A DNA stretch of 64,000 bases from Silurus meridionalis (Eukaryota; Chordata; Actinopteri; Siluriformes; Siluridae): assembly GCF_014805685.1 (NCBI RefSeq), contig NC_060904.1:17321811-17385810 (forward strand). Direction: 5' to 3'. This document shows positions 10,981 through 22,855 of the stretch, one piece after another. Under the pieces are notes generated by a model. That model worked only from the letters and a program-made list of their open reading frames with translations, ran no database searches and was not told the origin of the DNA. Positions within the stretch are counted from its first letter, which is position 1. Each line of letters begins with the position of its first letter. The position numbers were made by a program, and so were the translations under genes.

Positions 10981-12156
10981 TTAAGAAGAATGAACAAACA
11001 AGTAAAAGTTCTTGAACTCCTCAAAGAAGTGAAGTTCATCCTGAAAGCTCCATGAGTAAGACATTTCTTTGCACGACGTCTTGACAGCATGGACCGCACA
11101 CATAGGGGTCTTCTCAAAGATAAGCTCTGCAATCCCAGGAATTGTGACTTTCTTCTGGTCCTGGACCAATTGCATGATCAAAGCTTTATCTAAAGGTTCA
11201 GGAGATGCACTGTAGGATACCACAACATTTAAATTTTCATCTGGTGAAGGCACCTGAAACCTGCTCTTGCCTGTGGCACACTGGAAGTCCTTCTTGCTGG
11301 TGAACAAGCCTTTTGGCGAGTTAAAGACACGGACTGACCAGCTCACCCAGTCGTACTTCCCTTTCAGGTTCTCAATGATCATGTCAGCCAGCTGCTGGTT
11401 GCTTTTGTCTTTCTGGTCCCTCACCAGATGCTTGATATCAATCTCAGCCTGACTTGGAAAGCTGTTGATGCAGTCTTCAATGACCACATTCATTTTTGAC
11501 TGGATCACGTTCATCTTCTCGGCCCAACTTCGGAGCAGCTCTTCTTCATCATCGCAACCTTTCAGAGCTGTATGTCCAATTAAAGCGATGAGACCTATGC
11601 AAAACAACTGCTTTAGTCTGGCACAGAAGTCCTCCACCACCCGCCGGCTCTTTTGTTCATAGTTGAGTGTGATCTCCAGCACGGACTCTCCCGATAAGCT
11701 GTCTCCCGTCACGGCGCCGTAAAGAGTGTACAAGTTTTTCTCTCCGCCAGACCTGCTAAAGTGGTCCAGGAATTGTTTCTTCTTGGCCTCTCGAAAAGCT
11801 GGTTTGGCATTGAGGATGTCCATGTATTTGCGAAACTGGTTGGTTATATTCTCTTCCACTGAGAAATAAGTTGCATCCATCCCGCTTTTTCTCACCTCGT
11901 CGTTTATGCGTTGGATTTCCTCTGATATAACATCCAGACGCTCACGCACCTTCTGAAATTGCTCCTTCATGTATTGTGCTTCTTTGCTCTCGACGTTATC
12001 TAGCGCCAGCTTCACAATGGGAGCAGCGATGGAGAAAACGGGGAATAGGTCCCCAGCAATGCTGGCCAACACCTCGGCTCCCTGCTCAAATGCCTCCATC
12101 ACATTCTCCACTACATCCTTCTTTGATGCAATCAAGTTCTGCAGGCCTTCTGCCAT
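10981..12156 (-). CDS. rpz-like: Rapunzel-like protein, long form (gene 1)
   Basis: A single-exon CDS of 391 codons. It belongs to the rapunzel family, first found through the zebrafish fin and skeletal overgrowth mutant; biochemical role unknown. Residues 24-52 form a hydrophobic stretch (GAEVLASIAG, then IAAPIVKLAL), 59-90 a charged helix or coiled coil, 141-151 the family block NLYTLYGAVTG, and 183-199 a hydrophobic helix (LFCIGLIALIG) followed by the acidic run DDEEE. C178, W211 and C229 are conserved in all five paralogues. From 267 a second module starts with KYDWVSWSVRVFN and includes VVVSYS (311-316) and a C-terminal VHS. No signal peptide is visible. The ATG is the first in frame and follows an acceptor (TTTTTTCATATAG) by 8 bases, so a 5' noncoding exon is expected. 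The closest relative here is gene 3 (29045), not its neighbour gene 2. Confidence 0.93.
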   Translation of the reverse strand: MAEGLQNLIASKKDVVENVMEAFEQGAEVLASIAGDLFPVFSIAAPIVKLALDNVESKEAQYMKEQFQKVRERLDVISEEIQRINDEVRKSGMDATYFSVEENITNQFRKYMDILNAKPAFREAKKKQFLDHFSRSGGEKNLYTLYGAVTGDSLSGESVLEITLNYEQKSRRVVEDFCARLKQLFCIGLIALIGHTALKGCDDEEELLRSWAEKMNVIQSKMNVVIEDCINSFPSQAEIDIKHLVRDQKDKSNQQLADMIIENLKGKYDWVSWSVRVFNSPKGLFTSKKDFQCATGKSRFQVPSPDENLNVVVSYSASPEPLDKALIMQLVQDQKKVTIPGIAELIFEKTPMCAVHAVKTSCKEMSYSWSFQDELHFFEEFKNFYLFVHSS

Positions 12157-12344
12157 TTTTAAATCTATATGAAAAAATCAATGTGTGAAAAAAGAGAGCA
12201 CAAAGATCAGGTTGCAAATCATCATATTGCTAACGTGCTAAATAATTAACCAAGTTCAAAACATTAAATATTTGAAGATAAAGCATTAGAGGTGTCAGGC
12301 TAGGCATCATTTTACAAGCCAGAAGTAGTAAATAGAGAACTTAC

Positions 12345-12470
12345 ACAGTCAGTCCTTGATTGTGGTATGCTTTTCAGCTGTTTTCTGTACCAGAGTGAAA
12401 AAAGGTGAGGTCACTGTTTGTGAGAAAGAAAGAAAAAAGAAATGCCAGTGAGCTCAGCTATCAGAACAAG
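12345..12470 (-). other. Candidate 5' noncoding exon of rapunzel-like gene 1
   Basis: On the minus strand GACTGACTGT is followed by GTAAGT, a perfect donor, about 190 bases before the acceptor at the start of the coding exon. The left transcript end is not defined and I see no clear TATA box, so the upstream edge is a guess. Confidence 0.4.
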
Positions 12471-12499
12471 AAGCTCTCAATAACTCCCAACCCCATGAG

Positions 12500-13193
12500 T
12501 TAATGAAACAAAGTACAAGGAATTTACTTTGATGAAGAAAAAAAAAAACCTCAACAGGTCACTGGAGAGGGAGGAAGTAATATTTAACAAACATGTATAT
12601 TTGGGCAGCTTTATTTGGAGGAATATATGGAAAAATAAGTCAGGACCTACCAAATACTGCTGCTCAAAACATGGATTGACCTCATCATTTTAAAAGCAGA
12701 TACAAAAAGCAATGTCAGCATTCTTCACCTTTAAAGCATCAATGTTTTTACATAGGCTAGCACTGTAAAGTTCACTTGCTGATCTTGTAAACACACAGAA
12801 AAAGTAATGACAGTGTAATTAAATGCAAATGAGACGAGGCTAAAAAAGAGAGGGAAACATAACGACATCATAATATCCTTCAACAGCTTAAAATTTATGG
12901 TATTTTCTGTTTTCAGTTTGTGCAAATGCCACCGTGGGTGGACAAACGGTTAACAAGGTTGTTCAACTCGCTGGGCAGGAGGGTGTTTCCAAAGCAACCC
13001 TGACAGTTTCTATGGAAACCAGACAAAAGAAAAATGAGGCTGTCAGTTACACTTTGATGAAATTCCTTGCAGGTTTTTTGCTCTTTACTTTCTTCAATGG
13101 TTTATTTTCCAGCCTCGTGCACACTGAATTACAGCCTGAACAGAATCTCAATGAATTTCAGTCCCATTTTGCACTGTGAATGCATGCAAAAGA

Positions 13194-13196
<3 letters not shown>
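12500..13196. other. Intergenic, no gene seen
   Basis: Upstream flank of gene 1. One open frame of 81 codons on the plus strand at 12934 has no recognisable features. Confidence 0.4.

Positions 13197-13283
<87 letters not shown>
13197..13283 (+). repeat. (GATA)n microsatellite
   Basis: About 21 uninterrupted GATA units; likely length-polymorphic. Confidence 0.95.
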
Positions 13284-15780
13284 GGCTCTAACAATTAGAT
13301 TGAATGCTATAATTTTGGTCTTCTTAGTAACAACAGAAAAGTATTAACTTCATAAGAGTGAGGGAACGACTAAAACCATAAATGCTAACAGGAATTCATT
13401 TGTGCTCAACCAAATAGAAAAGGTCAATGTGGCATAAATAATTAAATTATTGGAATTAGGAGTGATATAACACCATGGGGCATGATGGTGTAGGCAAAAA
13501 TATAAAAACATTGGGTTGGTAACAATAACTCTCCTTCATCACACTGTCATTTAGGTGATTATATTCCTGCAGCACTCGTTTTATTAGTTTGTTAACTATA
13601 TTAATATTTTATAAGGTGTTTGAACCTCTTTCAACCTTTACAAATATAAGATCTGTATGATAATTCTTTTGATTTCCTGAACAATTCACTGATCATATAT
13701 TCTGCTTTTCTATAGAAAATGTTCCTACACAGTTTTTTCAGCACCAGAAAGCACTAGAAAAGATTAGACAGAACATTACAAGCTGCCTCATCCCATCCAT
13801 CCCTTGGGTTACTGAAGTACTTGAGAGAATCAAGAATTGCAATAAAACGCACCACTAATGCAGTCTTAACATATCGGATAGTGGTTGAGGTTTTCAGCAT
13901 CTAAAATCATTATTTTGCAGTATATAGAATCCTGTGGCTGTTCCTGTCTGGATGTAAGAAATCATCAGAGAGAGAAGCTAAGAAGAGGACATACACAAGT
14001 GACAGCTAAATAATCAAAGAATGTAATGAAAGCATTTTCACAGTATAGCACAGATGACCCTTAGTGTAGTTTTCCAGTTGATTTATTTTTCACATAATTA
14101 CATCAGGAAACATATATTTGGTAATGGCACCATCTTTTACTACTGGTATGTTTAGATTACATTATACATCTGTGTCACAGATTTTTAGACTTTTAGACTG
14201 GCCAGCAACAAGGTGTTACAGGGACAGAGACAGCTTAGTTAAGCATTTATCTATACACATATAATACATAACGTTGAGTGAGATGATAAATACACCTAAC
14301 ATGCATAACCAAATATAGTGCATGTTAAGACATGGAAATACTACTTATTTTATATTCCTATTATTTTATGATATTGCATCATAAAGATGTGATTCTCAAT
14401 AAAGTCAGACCAGATGCAATGAGAAGCATAATGTAATGACCTCCAGATATACAATACACATACCTATATAGCAAAAAGTGAAGTAAAACTATTTACTAAA
14501 ATATATAATGTTTTGCAATATATAGCTAAAAGTCATTACAATATGATGCACATACAGTGCACGCATTTCAGTAAGGCATTTTAATTCAGTTGAGTAAACA
14601 ATGTTATATGAGTTACCATTACAGCATATAGTCCAACGAAGTGTATAGCTACATATACATTATACATGGTGTTGACTCAAATAATATGACAATGTATATA
14701 ATCAATAGAAAGTATCAAGGCTCGCGCACAGGTTAATGGAGAAGGAGGCGCGTGTTAAGGCAAGTTGCATGAAGTCGCACGCTCTTCCTGGTTGGCTGAA
14801 GACCAAAGAAACTGTATTCACTGATCCCCCTTTGAAATATTGACACGCTTTTGGCTAATTGTATGTTCGAGTAATGTTCAAGTAATGTTCTGGCGAATCA
14901 AATACATCGTGAAACCAAAACAATTTTGATTAATTTACTGTTTTTTATACAACGGGAAAAACTTCCGGTCGCTTCGAAGCAACGCCCGAAGGGTTGCAAA
15001 ACTTCTGCCATTCCAAGAAACTCTTTACATCTACTCTGTTTTTTTTTTACTTAATAGTTTGAAATAAACGATTGTTATTTATTATTTAACCAAACATTTA
15101 TTTATTATAGGACCAAAAACTCACCTTAAAATCGCGTGACAATAAAAGAGAGACTCCGCATAAACCCGTCTTTCCCTGTACACAGCTGAATGTGAGACAC
15201 ACCCATGTTCAGGAGAAAGAAAAGTTACTATTCTTGGATTTTAACCCTTCCTGAGGTTGACATTGTGAATTCATTTCCAAAATGCATCTTTTTAAGATTT
15301 TGAGGAAAAGATTTTAAAACATGAAATAACTAAATAATCTGTTATTATTGTTGTTGGGTTTTTTTCTTTATTGTAGTGTTTTGACTGATATGAACTCATA
15401 AAAAACAGCATGGATTAATAAATCAACAGTTAGCTGGACAATAGTTGGAATATGTTTTAATGTAATTGATCAAATCTTTGGGTTAATAATGAGGCTACCA
15501 GCATATTCATTTATCAGCATAATCATGCAAGTGTTTATAAACACACTTCCAATTTTTGTATCAAATGTGAGAGACAAAATACAAAAAGTGCTTAGGCATA
15601 TATCTCATGATTAAACATGTTTGACTAAATTATACATACATCTTATATTTGCGATTTTACAGTCTACAGAGTATAAGAAGCCTTAAAAAAGGAACTGGAA
15701 TTCCCAACACACTTGCCATCATATCATTGCACTGTGTAGTATTAAGACCACAGAAACGAAAAAAAAAAAAAGACTGATTG
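13284..15780. other. Intergenic between rapunzel-like genes 1 and 2
   Basis: No gene recognised. The part near 14720-15000 is more complex and richer in CpG (GGCTCGCGCAC, TTCCGGTCGCTTCGAAGC) than its surroundings and could be regulatory. The rest is AT-rich. Confidence 0.4.
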
Positions 15781-15784
15781 CCAA

Positions 15785-15785
<1 letters not shown>

Positions 15786-15845
<60 letters not shown>
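15786..15845 (+). repeat. (AT)n microsatellite in the 3' UTR of gene 2
   Basis: About 30 AT units starting 17 bases past the stop codon of the minus-strand gene at 15863. The transcript would carry a self-complementary AU tract there. Confidence 0.95.
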
Positions 15846-15849
<4 letters not shown>

Positions 15850-15862
15850 GATTAAATCTTCA

Positions 15863-17044
15863 CTATTCTGAGTGGATACAAATGTGGGCCCTTTTGTGAA
15901 CCGCATAATAATAACACTCCGGGTCAAAACTGTTGGCTTCCTCCACTCTCTTATAGCGGCTGACAGCATGGACAAGGCAGTTAGGAAGACTCTTGCACAA
16001 AGACTCAGCAACAGATATCATGTCACCTTTCAGCCTTTCATGCTCTATTTGATCCTTTATCTGGACCTTGTTGAGCGATTTAGGGTTCGCGGTGAAAGAC
16101 ACCACGATCCTCATTTTGTTGTTGGTCAAAAGGTCGAAATAGTTGACACCTCCTCCACTTCCATGGTACCGCTTTCCAGCCAGCCAATTCCAGAAAAAAA
16201 TTCCACCATGATTAAAGACCCTAACGGACCAAAAAACCCAGTCATACTTCTTGACAAGGGCATCAAGGAGGAATTTAGTAAACTCAGGGTCGACATGGCT
16301 CTGCTTCTCCAGGAGCAGGCGTTCTACATCCATCTTGGCTTGTGCAGGAAAGTTGTTCACGCATTCATCCACTGCCGCCTTCATGCGTGTCTCCACGTCC
16401 TCCATGCGGACTTGCCATTTCTTCACCATAACCTCTCCGATGGCGCCCTCCTTTAGGGCAGTGTAGCCCATCACTGCTATGATCCCAACCATGAACAGCT
16501 TCTTCAGGCGAGCACAGAATTCCTCCACTGCCCTCCTGCTACGCTGCTCGGTAGCCAGTATTACATCCAGCATTGCATCTCCAGAGGTGTTCTCTCCAAT
16601 GATGGAGTTGTACAAACCATCAAGGTTTACATCACGGTCAGTGTTCTCATATTGGCTAAGAAACTTCTCCTTCTTCTTCTCCTTGAACTTTGGTTTGGCA
16701 GTGACAAACTCCTGAAACTTTTCATACTGACTGATCATCTGTGCCTCACGGTCAAAGTTTTGCTTGTTCAGTGATGTTCTCTGAAGCTCCAGCGCAAGTT
16801 TATCAATCTCATCCTGGATCCCTTCCAACTTCTGGTTGACCCTTTCAAACTGCTCAGTAAGATACTTAGCCTCTTTGCCCTCTGGGTTGCTAAGGAGCTC
16901 AGCTGATGCCACAAAAACTGCCTCTAGGATGGGATGGAACTGGCCTACAGTGGCTGCCAGGACCTCACAGCCTTGGCTCATGATTTCCACTCCCTTTTCA
17001 ATCTTGTCCTTGTTCTCCAGAACCCATTCTTCCACACGACTCAT
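15863..17044 (-). CDS. rpz-like: Rapunzel-like protein, long form (gene 2)
   Basis: A single-exon CDS of 393 codons in the tandem rapunzel family. The N-terminal module has a hydrophobic stretch (26-50), a Gln/Glu/Lys-rich coiled coil (56-90), a very basic segment (KPKFKEKKKEKF, 117-128), the block LDGLYNSIIGEN (141-152) and a hydrophobic helix (184-197, MVGIIAVMGYTAL). C177, W210 and C228 are the family-wide conserved residues. The acidic run that follows the hydrophobic helix in the other paralogues is absent. The C-terminal module starts with KYDWVFWSVRVFN (266-278), carries a Gly/Trp-rich insertion (279-300), then VVSFTANP, and ends in IHSE. It is the most diverged of the three long copies. 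The ATG lies 22 bases after an acceptor (GGATTAAGACAG), consistent with a leader exon near 18606. Confidence 0.93.
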   Translation of the reverse strand: MSRVEEWVLENKDKIEKGVEIMSQGCEVLAATVGQFHPILEAVFVASAELLSNPEGKEAKYLTEQFERVNQKLEGIQDEIDKLALELQRTSLNKQNFDREAQMISQYEKFQEFVTAKPKFKEKKKEKFLSQYENTDRDVNLDGLYNSIIGENTSGDAMLDVILATEQRSRRAVEEFCARLKKLFMVGIIAVMGYTALKEGAIGEVMVKKWQVRMEDVETRMKAAVDECVNNFPAQAKMDVERLLLEKQSHVDPEFTKFLLDALVKKYDWVFWSVRVFNHGGIFFWNWLAGKRYHGSGGGVNYFDLLTNNKMRIVVSFTANPKSLNKVQIKDQIEHERLKGDMISVAESLCKSLPNCLVHAVSRYKRVEEANSFDPECYYYAVHKRAHICIHSE

Positions 17045-18605
17045 ATTGGATGCCGGGAAAGAGGTCCTGTCTTAATCCTTTAAGGAAGTCAAGTGCTTTC
17101 TCTGTAACATAGCAAGATAAGTCATTTAAAAACCCTCTCTTAGTTAAGTGATATCAAAATCAATGCCTGAATCAATGTGGCCACCTCTAAAGGTCACATG
17201 TATTTGCCCAACATGAGTTCTTTGAGGCAACCTGAGACAAAACCAGACATTATGATTACAGGGATCAAACAAATGTGGGAGTATTATAGTACAGACTGTT
17301 TTGGAGTAGTTTTTTTCAGTTTCCTCATAACCCCAACCAGCAAAATGTGGGAAAGTTAAAATCTGAACATGTGCAGACATGCCCGGAGTCATAATATGCC
17401 ACACCTTCTGATTGTGAGGCTTGGGAAAGATCAGGTGTCTCCTAGGATTGAATGAGAACAAACACATTGAAAATTTACAACTGTCCAAAATAACCATCCA
17501 AACTTAAATCATGAGTGTGTCTCAGAATGACGGGAAGAGTTGTGAAATAATGCCAGACTATAACGGGGGTAATTCCCGCACTAGTGAGAAAGTATAAAAC
17601 ATCTGTTTTCAACATGCATTTGCTGAGAAAGACGTTACATGGCAGAGATGTTGAACATTTCAAGGTATTTCTGGGCAGTTTCAATTACACAGGGGAGATG
17701 AGCTCACACATATATCTCATTTCCCAAGACCCTGCGTATACTACGGCAAAAAAGGCACACCCAGATCTGAAAAAAAAACCATTTTACTTGTCCAGCAATG
17801 TACAACACAGGATTTTGACTAACCAACAAAACCATTGTAACCAAAAAGAATGATGCGACATGCAAATGAAGACAAAACCTCGATACGATCAAGAGCATTA
17901 TCTCGGTAATATTTCCCATTAAAGCTTATTAGAATTAAATTATACCCCTGAATATGATGTCTAACAAACATTAATCATTTTAATGAAAGTTCTGTTTAGA
18001 AAAATCCATTTGTGATTCAACACTTATGACTCAATTTGCCTCATCAAAGCACAGTTATATAAAATGCACTTAAAACCAGACTCATTTTTTCTCATTTACT
18101 GTTTTTTTCCCAATCCATATCTGAATTCAACTTATAAAAAATAATATTTTAATAGTCGTGCTTCATTTAATAGTAAATCGTTCATTTAATCAAAAGTGAA
18201 TTGGAAGAACAAAAATCATTATTATTAGATAAATTTGCCTTTGATGGTTTTTTTTGTTTTTTTTTCTCCCTCTCAAACCCACATCCTTGGTTACTAATCC
18301 TGCTACACTGACATTGCAGACAAAGTCTTATTCAGGTCAATATTTACTTAAGCACAAGATCCGGCCATCTCACACTGCTTTTAAAGAACCTTTTGGTATT
18401 GTGTCTATTATAAGCCGGGATTTAGCAAATACAATCCGGGTACAAAGATCATTTTTGTTTTATCTTTATCTTTTTAATGCTCAGTGTTCACTGAACTTTC
18501 TTTTGTGTGTTAAAAATAGCTGGGTAAACAAAATAACAAAAGGAGAAACAAAGCAAAGAAGCAGAAATAGAAGTTAACAAAAGCTGGGAGAAGAAAAAGG
18601 CTTAC

Positions 18606-18672
18606 AGTTAGTCGGTAAAGTGTGCAGATGTACCCTCTGTGGTGCTCCACTGAAGCCCAGCTGTGCTGAAGA
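18606..18672 (-). other. 5' noncoding exon of rapunzel-like gene 2
   Basis: On the minus strand the exon ends in CGACTAACT before GTAAGC (donor at 18605). It begins about 26 to 30 bases below a TATA box at 18698-18705. It would splice to the acceptor about 22 bases before the ATG at 17044, giving an intron of about 1.5 kb. The start is estimated from the TATA position. Confidence 0.55.
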
Positions 18673-18697
18673 GCTGCAGCCTCTGTGGCTCGACATG

Positions 18698-18705
18698 TAT
18701 TTATA
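18698..18705 (-). promoter_or_regulatory. TATA box of rapunzel-like gene 2
   Basis: TATAAATA on the minus strand in a locally GC-richer context. AAAGGGGGCGTGT, a KLF/Sp-type element, lies about 25 bases upstream. Spacing to the predicted leader exon is normal for a TATA promoter. Confidence 0.6.
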
Positions 18706-18899
18706 GCCTTGCTACTTTGCAACACGCCCCCTTTGGATAAACTCCATCCCCTGCGAACATTCCTAGGAGCCCACTCTGAGAGGGATGGGTAACATCCTGT
18801 AAACACTGCCCCTTTCATCCATTCATAGGGTTCCACTCTGTTTTGTGAAAGGTTTGGGACAACACCAGTGCCCAACCCCCATCCCCAACTCCCAAAAAA

Positions 18900-20887
18900 G
18901 CCCCCAAAAATACCCCTATGATAACTGGCATGCTAATTACCAACTATGTCAGAAAAAAAACTGAAAAGTACATCCAATACAGTTTTGTAACCTTCTATGA
19001 ACCAGAAGACAAAGCAACGTGGCATTTACGCTGAGCTTTTCTCATTTAGAGTCAGACTGTTTGACAAAGCGGTGAAAGGCTCCTCTGTTTTCCCAAGCGG
19101 CTTGTGTCATGGAGGCTGACCGAGAGCCTTTGTGCACTTCTTGTGACCCACTTTGCTAGAGGCGCTACTAAATTAAAAGGAAAAGAAGCAAATCATTTTA
19201 GTGCACTATTAAGATCCAAACCATAGCAATAGTCGGTTAATATTGCTAGCGTTTTTCTTCGTCGTGTCGCTGCGAGATCTCGCACTATGCTAGCCTGATC
19301 GAGGCCAAAGCACAAGGACACTCTCACAGTACCGTAATAGTATGTGGTGTGATGGGTGGAGAAAGCTTACATTCTCCACCCTTCTATTCTCCGTGTTCGG
19401 CTCCTTTCTGCATCTTTAAAGCAGATTCACCAAGAAAGACTATCATCCGTATTAAAAATTACCGTATAGGTCTAAAATTATTCAGACTTTCCATGCCAAG
19501 CATCCAGAGTAAACAGTATTACGCAAACACAATGGGTGTTTCCCAATAAAAACACAAAAACTATTTAACTAGACAACATTTTGTCAACTCCAAAGAAATG
19601 CTTTGATCTTAGAGCAGGTTTTATAGAGCAGCTTCATCAGCAGCATTCATCTTTATTGAATCCATTCAATGGAAAAGCTGTTACTGTAATTGTTACCAGA
19701 TTAGCAAGGTGAGCCAGACAAGTAAGGGTGTTATGTGTTGGAGCCCAGGTTTTTTTTGGTATTTTGTGGCTTGTGTGTATACCATTTAAACTCAATTTAA
19801 CTGATATGTGCATGAGATTTAACAGGCAAAATATTTCCTGAAGTACTGTAATTAAGTAAAAATATACCTCACTCAACCATATCATTACAGCACTGAAGGC
19901 AAAAAGGTAGTAGAATTAGGATAATAAATAAGAATGTCATAAAAATGTCTGGTATTTACATTTTTCCGCTGAATGAAACACATCAGTATTAGTGTTAAAC
20001 ATGCTGATGCTACATCTATTGACCACGGACAGCATGCAGCACTTGACCTCAGACCCTCTTTCACTTAAGTACATTATCAGTTACTGCTTCGAGTGACATT
20101 TTAATAACTGTTGAGGTATCAAACAAAATATATTATATTAAGTGGAATTTTTGGCTATAGATAAAGAGTGACTGTGCATTGCTTAGGGCATTTTCTTTCT
20201 TTTTTTTTTTTCGGTTAGGTGGAAAAAGTCATACTTTATAGATAGAATATATCTGACTGTACACAGGCACAGACAGTGTGACACTCCAGTTTGTCTTGTT
20301 GTCTGGGAGATTATTAGTCATTTGTTGAGGGAACCATTGTTAATAGCTGCTATTAGAAAAAGTGATAATAGGAAGTAATTAGTTTCACGGAGGTTCCATG
20401 ACATTAAACGTACCTATTAAGCTTATGATGTGAAATTGTTTAATAAGTTCCATTAATATTAGCTGTGGCAAATTGCTGTGGAGTAACAGGAATAAACTCA
20501 TTTCAGGAAATGCTGGTATTGGAAAATAATCAACTTCAAGAGAGTAACAGTAACTCCAATTGTATCTGTAATTTGTATATTTTATTCGAGGTATTCCCAG
20601 AATAGATGTTGATTCCTCCAACCATAGAACCAACACAAAAACTAAAAAAAACACTATACAGCACGGGTATGTCCGTAAAACACGATTCTTTCCTTACTGT
20701 ATATTACATCATTACCAAAAAAAGTCTTCTAATGCTAATAATGTTCATGTACTTTTAGCTGAAACTGAGCTACATCCTGGAAACTTCTTTTATAAACCGA
20801 CAGTGTGATATGCAGCTGTTTCCAGTGCACTGAATCAGAAGATGGCTCATGGCAATTCAGGGGATGAGAGGTGAAACACCAGACACC
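18900..20887. other. Intergenic, no gene seen
   Basis: Upstream region of gene 2. It contains a CpG-containing stretch near 19200-19290, otherwise AT-rich sequence. No reading frame is convincing. Confidence 0.4.
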
Positions 20888-20941
20888 CCAGAGAAATACT
20901 GATTTAATGACAGATGTGGATTTTACGGTTTCCTCTGGTTC
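20888..20941 (+). repeat. Duplicated noncoding segment, copy 1
   Basis: About 54 bases (CCAGAGAAATACTGATTTAA to TCCTCTGGTT) recur with clear similarity at 22856-22909 in the same orientation. Shared cores are ATGACAGATGTG and TTCCTCTGGTT. Confidence 0.55.
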
Positions 20942-21399
20942 ATGTACAACCCAAAGAGGAACAAGGTACTAATGTAACTATTTTCACCAATTTAGTGCTT
21001 TTGCTTTCTTTCCTCTTTTCTTTTTTTAAAGTGACACTTTCACATATTTGGTAGTTTTGTACTTTCTTCTACAAAGATTGGGGTTTTGTGAAATCGTAAA
21101 TGAGTGACTGACGATCAGGGTACTTGAGGTTTTTAGTTTATATTATCAGACAGCAATGATGACGGCATTTTGGCTGCAGGGCAAAATTCAAAATGACTGC
21201 CAGTCAGATTCAAAATGGGAAAATATAAAGGTCACATGATGAACAAACTCAGTAAACACAGTCTGAAATCAAAAAACAAAACAAAGTAAAATATGTAAAA
21301 TATTCTGTCAATATACGTCAAAACAATGGACAGATTTATTTAGTTAATTATTTTAAATAATTTTGTATTTATTTTTGTGGTTTCTCATAAACCGTGGTG

Positions 21400-22075
21400 A
21401 TACTCAGTAAAATGTGACTCCAGTAAAAGTAAAATTGTTCCTTTAAACCTTGAATTGAGTAAAATGTACATAAGTATCCAAAGTACTATGATTTATTATG
21501 TCTACAATGTTCCTATTATCATTTTTGTCACAAGCCTCTTGTTTAATCAACTCGTTATATGTGAAAAGACTCTGCTACTCTCAGCACACCAATCTATTAA
21601 TAAACTGATATTAATGAGTCAAACTCTCACTGATATTAAAATTAGCATGAGCCCAAAAAACTGCTTAAAATAAATAATGCAATTGAGGCCGCATGTGTTG
21701 GGTCAGCGAGTTCAGGTCTGGAGTTTTTATCATCATTTATTCCTCACAAAATGTTCTACCTGCTGTTGAACTGATGCTGAAATGTATGTTGGTGATCATT
21801 AGATACACCAATCGCCAATCAAAACAGAGCACGCGCTCGACTCCGATTGGTGGCTTGCTGCATGCTCAACCGTTTTTATCCTCATAAATAAAATGAAATG
21901 TCGCAAAATGTGGTTCAGTAAAAATATATCTGATACTGAAATGTAGTAAAGATACAGTATGTAACTTAAAGTAAGCAAATGTAAATACAGTAATACAGAT
22001 ACGTGAAAACGCTACTTAAATACTGTAACGAATTACATTTACTGTCTACTGTTACTGTCCAACACTGGTCACAAC
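21400..22075. mobile_element. Diverged DNA-transposon-like repeat
   Basis: The right end reads ACATTTACTGTCTACTGTTA then CTGTCCAACACTGG. The body has repeated GTAC/AAGTA phrases (AGTAAAATGTACATAAGTATCC, TACTTAAATACTGTAACG). This wording is typical of a common fish non-autonomous element that ends in CAGTGTTGGACAGTAAC. I could not place the left end or a target duplication. Confidence 0.35.
21806..21852. promoter_or_regulatory. Inverted pair of CCAAT motifs
   Basis: CACCAATCG at 21806-21814 and its exact reverse complement CGATTGGTG at 21844-21852 flank a further CCAATCA. NF-Y type sites are possible, but they lie inside a probable repeat. Confidence 0.35.
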
Positions 22076-22738
22076 TGACTGACAAAAAAATCAATGACTT
22101 TGTCCAGACTATGTGTCTAAACAAGTTAAATGAATGTCAAGCATAAATTCCTTTCGTCTCTTCTTCCGTCTAAAAAACACATAAACCACCTATAGTTCTA
22201 CCACCTATAGTACCAATAGTTATAATTCACCTAACAAGTTAATACAAATGTTTTTATGCTAACCTCAGCTATTTTGGAACTAGGGAAGAAGTGGCAGTTT
22301 TCTGAGCTACTTTCAAACTAGACCATTCCAGGATTAAGGTGTCCATAAAAGTGTGAACAGTGAATTAAATATTACAATTGAAAAATGTGTCTGAAATGCA
22401 ATGAACACTGTTTCTCATGACTGAATTAAGTGAAGGCTAGTTTCATTTTTTTTTCCACATTCTGAGTTGAAGTAACACTGGAAAATTGCAAACTTTGTTA
22501 TAATTTTGACCCCTAGCTATTTAAAAAAAGGGGATGTAAAATGTCATGTAAATCTTTGTAAATACATATTGCTACTGATGCATGTGCAAAGACATGGGAA
22601 TGAACTAATTTGATTTGGAAGGTTTGGAAATTAAATGTTGATTTTATTCTTTTTTTTTTCCCACTTTATTTGACTCTGTGGCACTGTTCATGTTGCCTCA
22701 AAACACGCTTACATTTGTGGAGTTTGCAAAGCGTGCAT

Positions 22739-22740
<2 letters not shown>

Positions 22741-22786
<46 letters not shown>
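22741..22786 (+). repeat. (GT)n microsatellite
   Basis: About 23 GT units. Confidence 0.95.
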
Positions 22787-22788
<2 letters not shown>

Positions 22789-22855
22789 TTGACACTTAAA
22801 TGTGGGTGTGAGCCAAAAAAACAACCCTATGGTCCATCATGTTCCAGTGACCTCG

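Noticed and set aside
12934..13179. Open frame of 81 codons on the plus strand
   Set aside because: A single hydrophobic stretch, no homology recognised, no promoter; likely chance.
15872..16456. Open frame of 194 codons on the plus strand
   Set aside because: It is antisense to rapunzel-like gene 2 and has no feature of its own; the same holds for plus-strand frames over the other rapunzel genes.
18510..18875. Open frame of 121 codons on the minus strand
   Set aside because: It covers the TATA box, leader exon and donor of rapunzel-like gene 2, which explain the sequence better.
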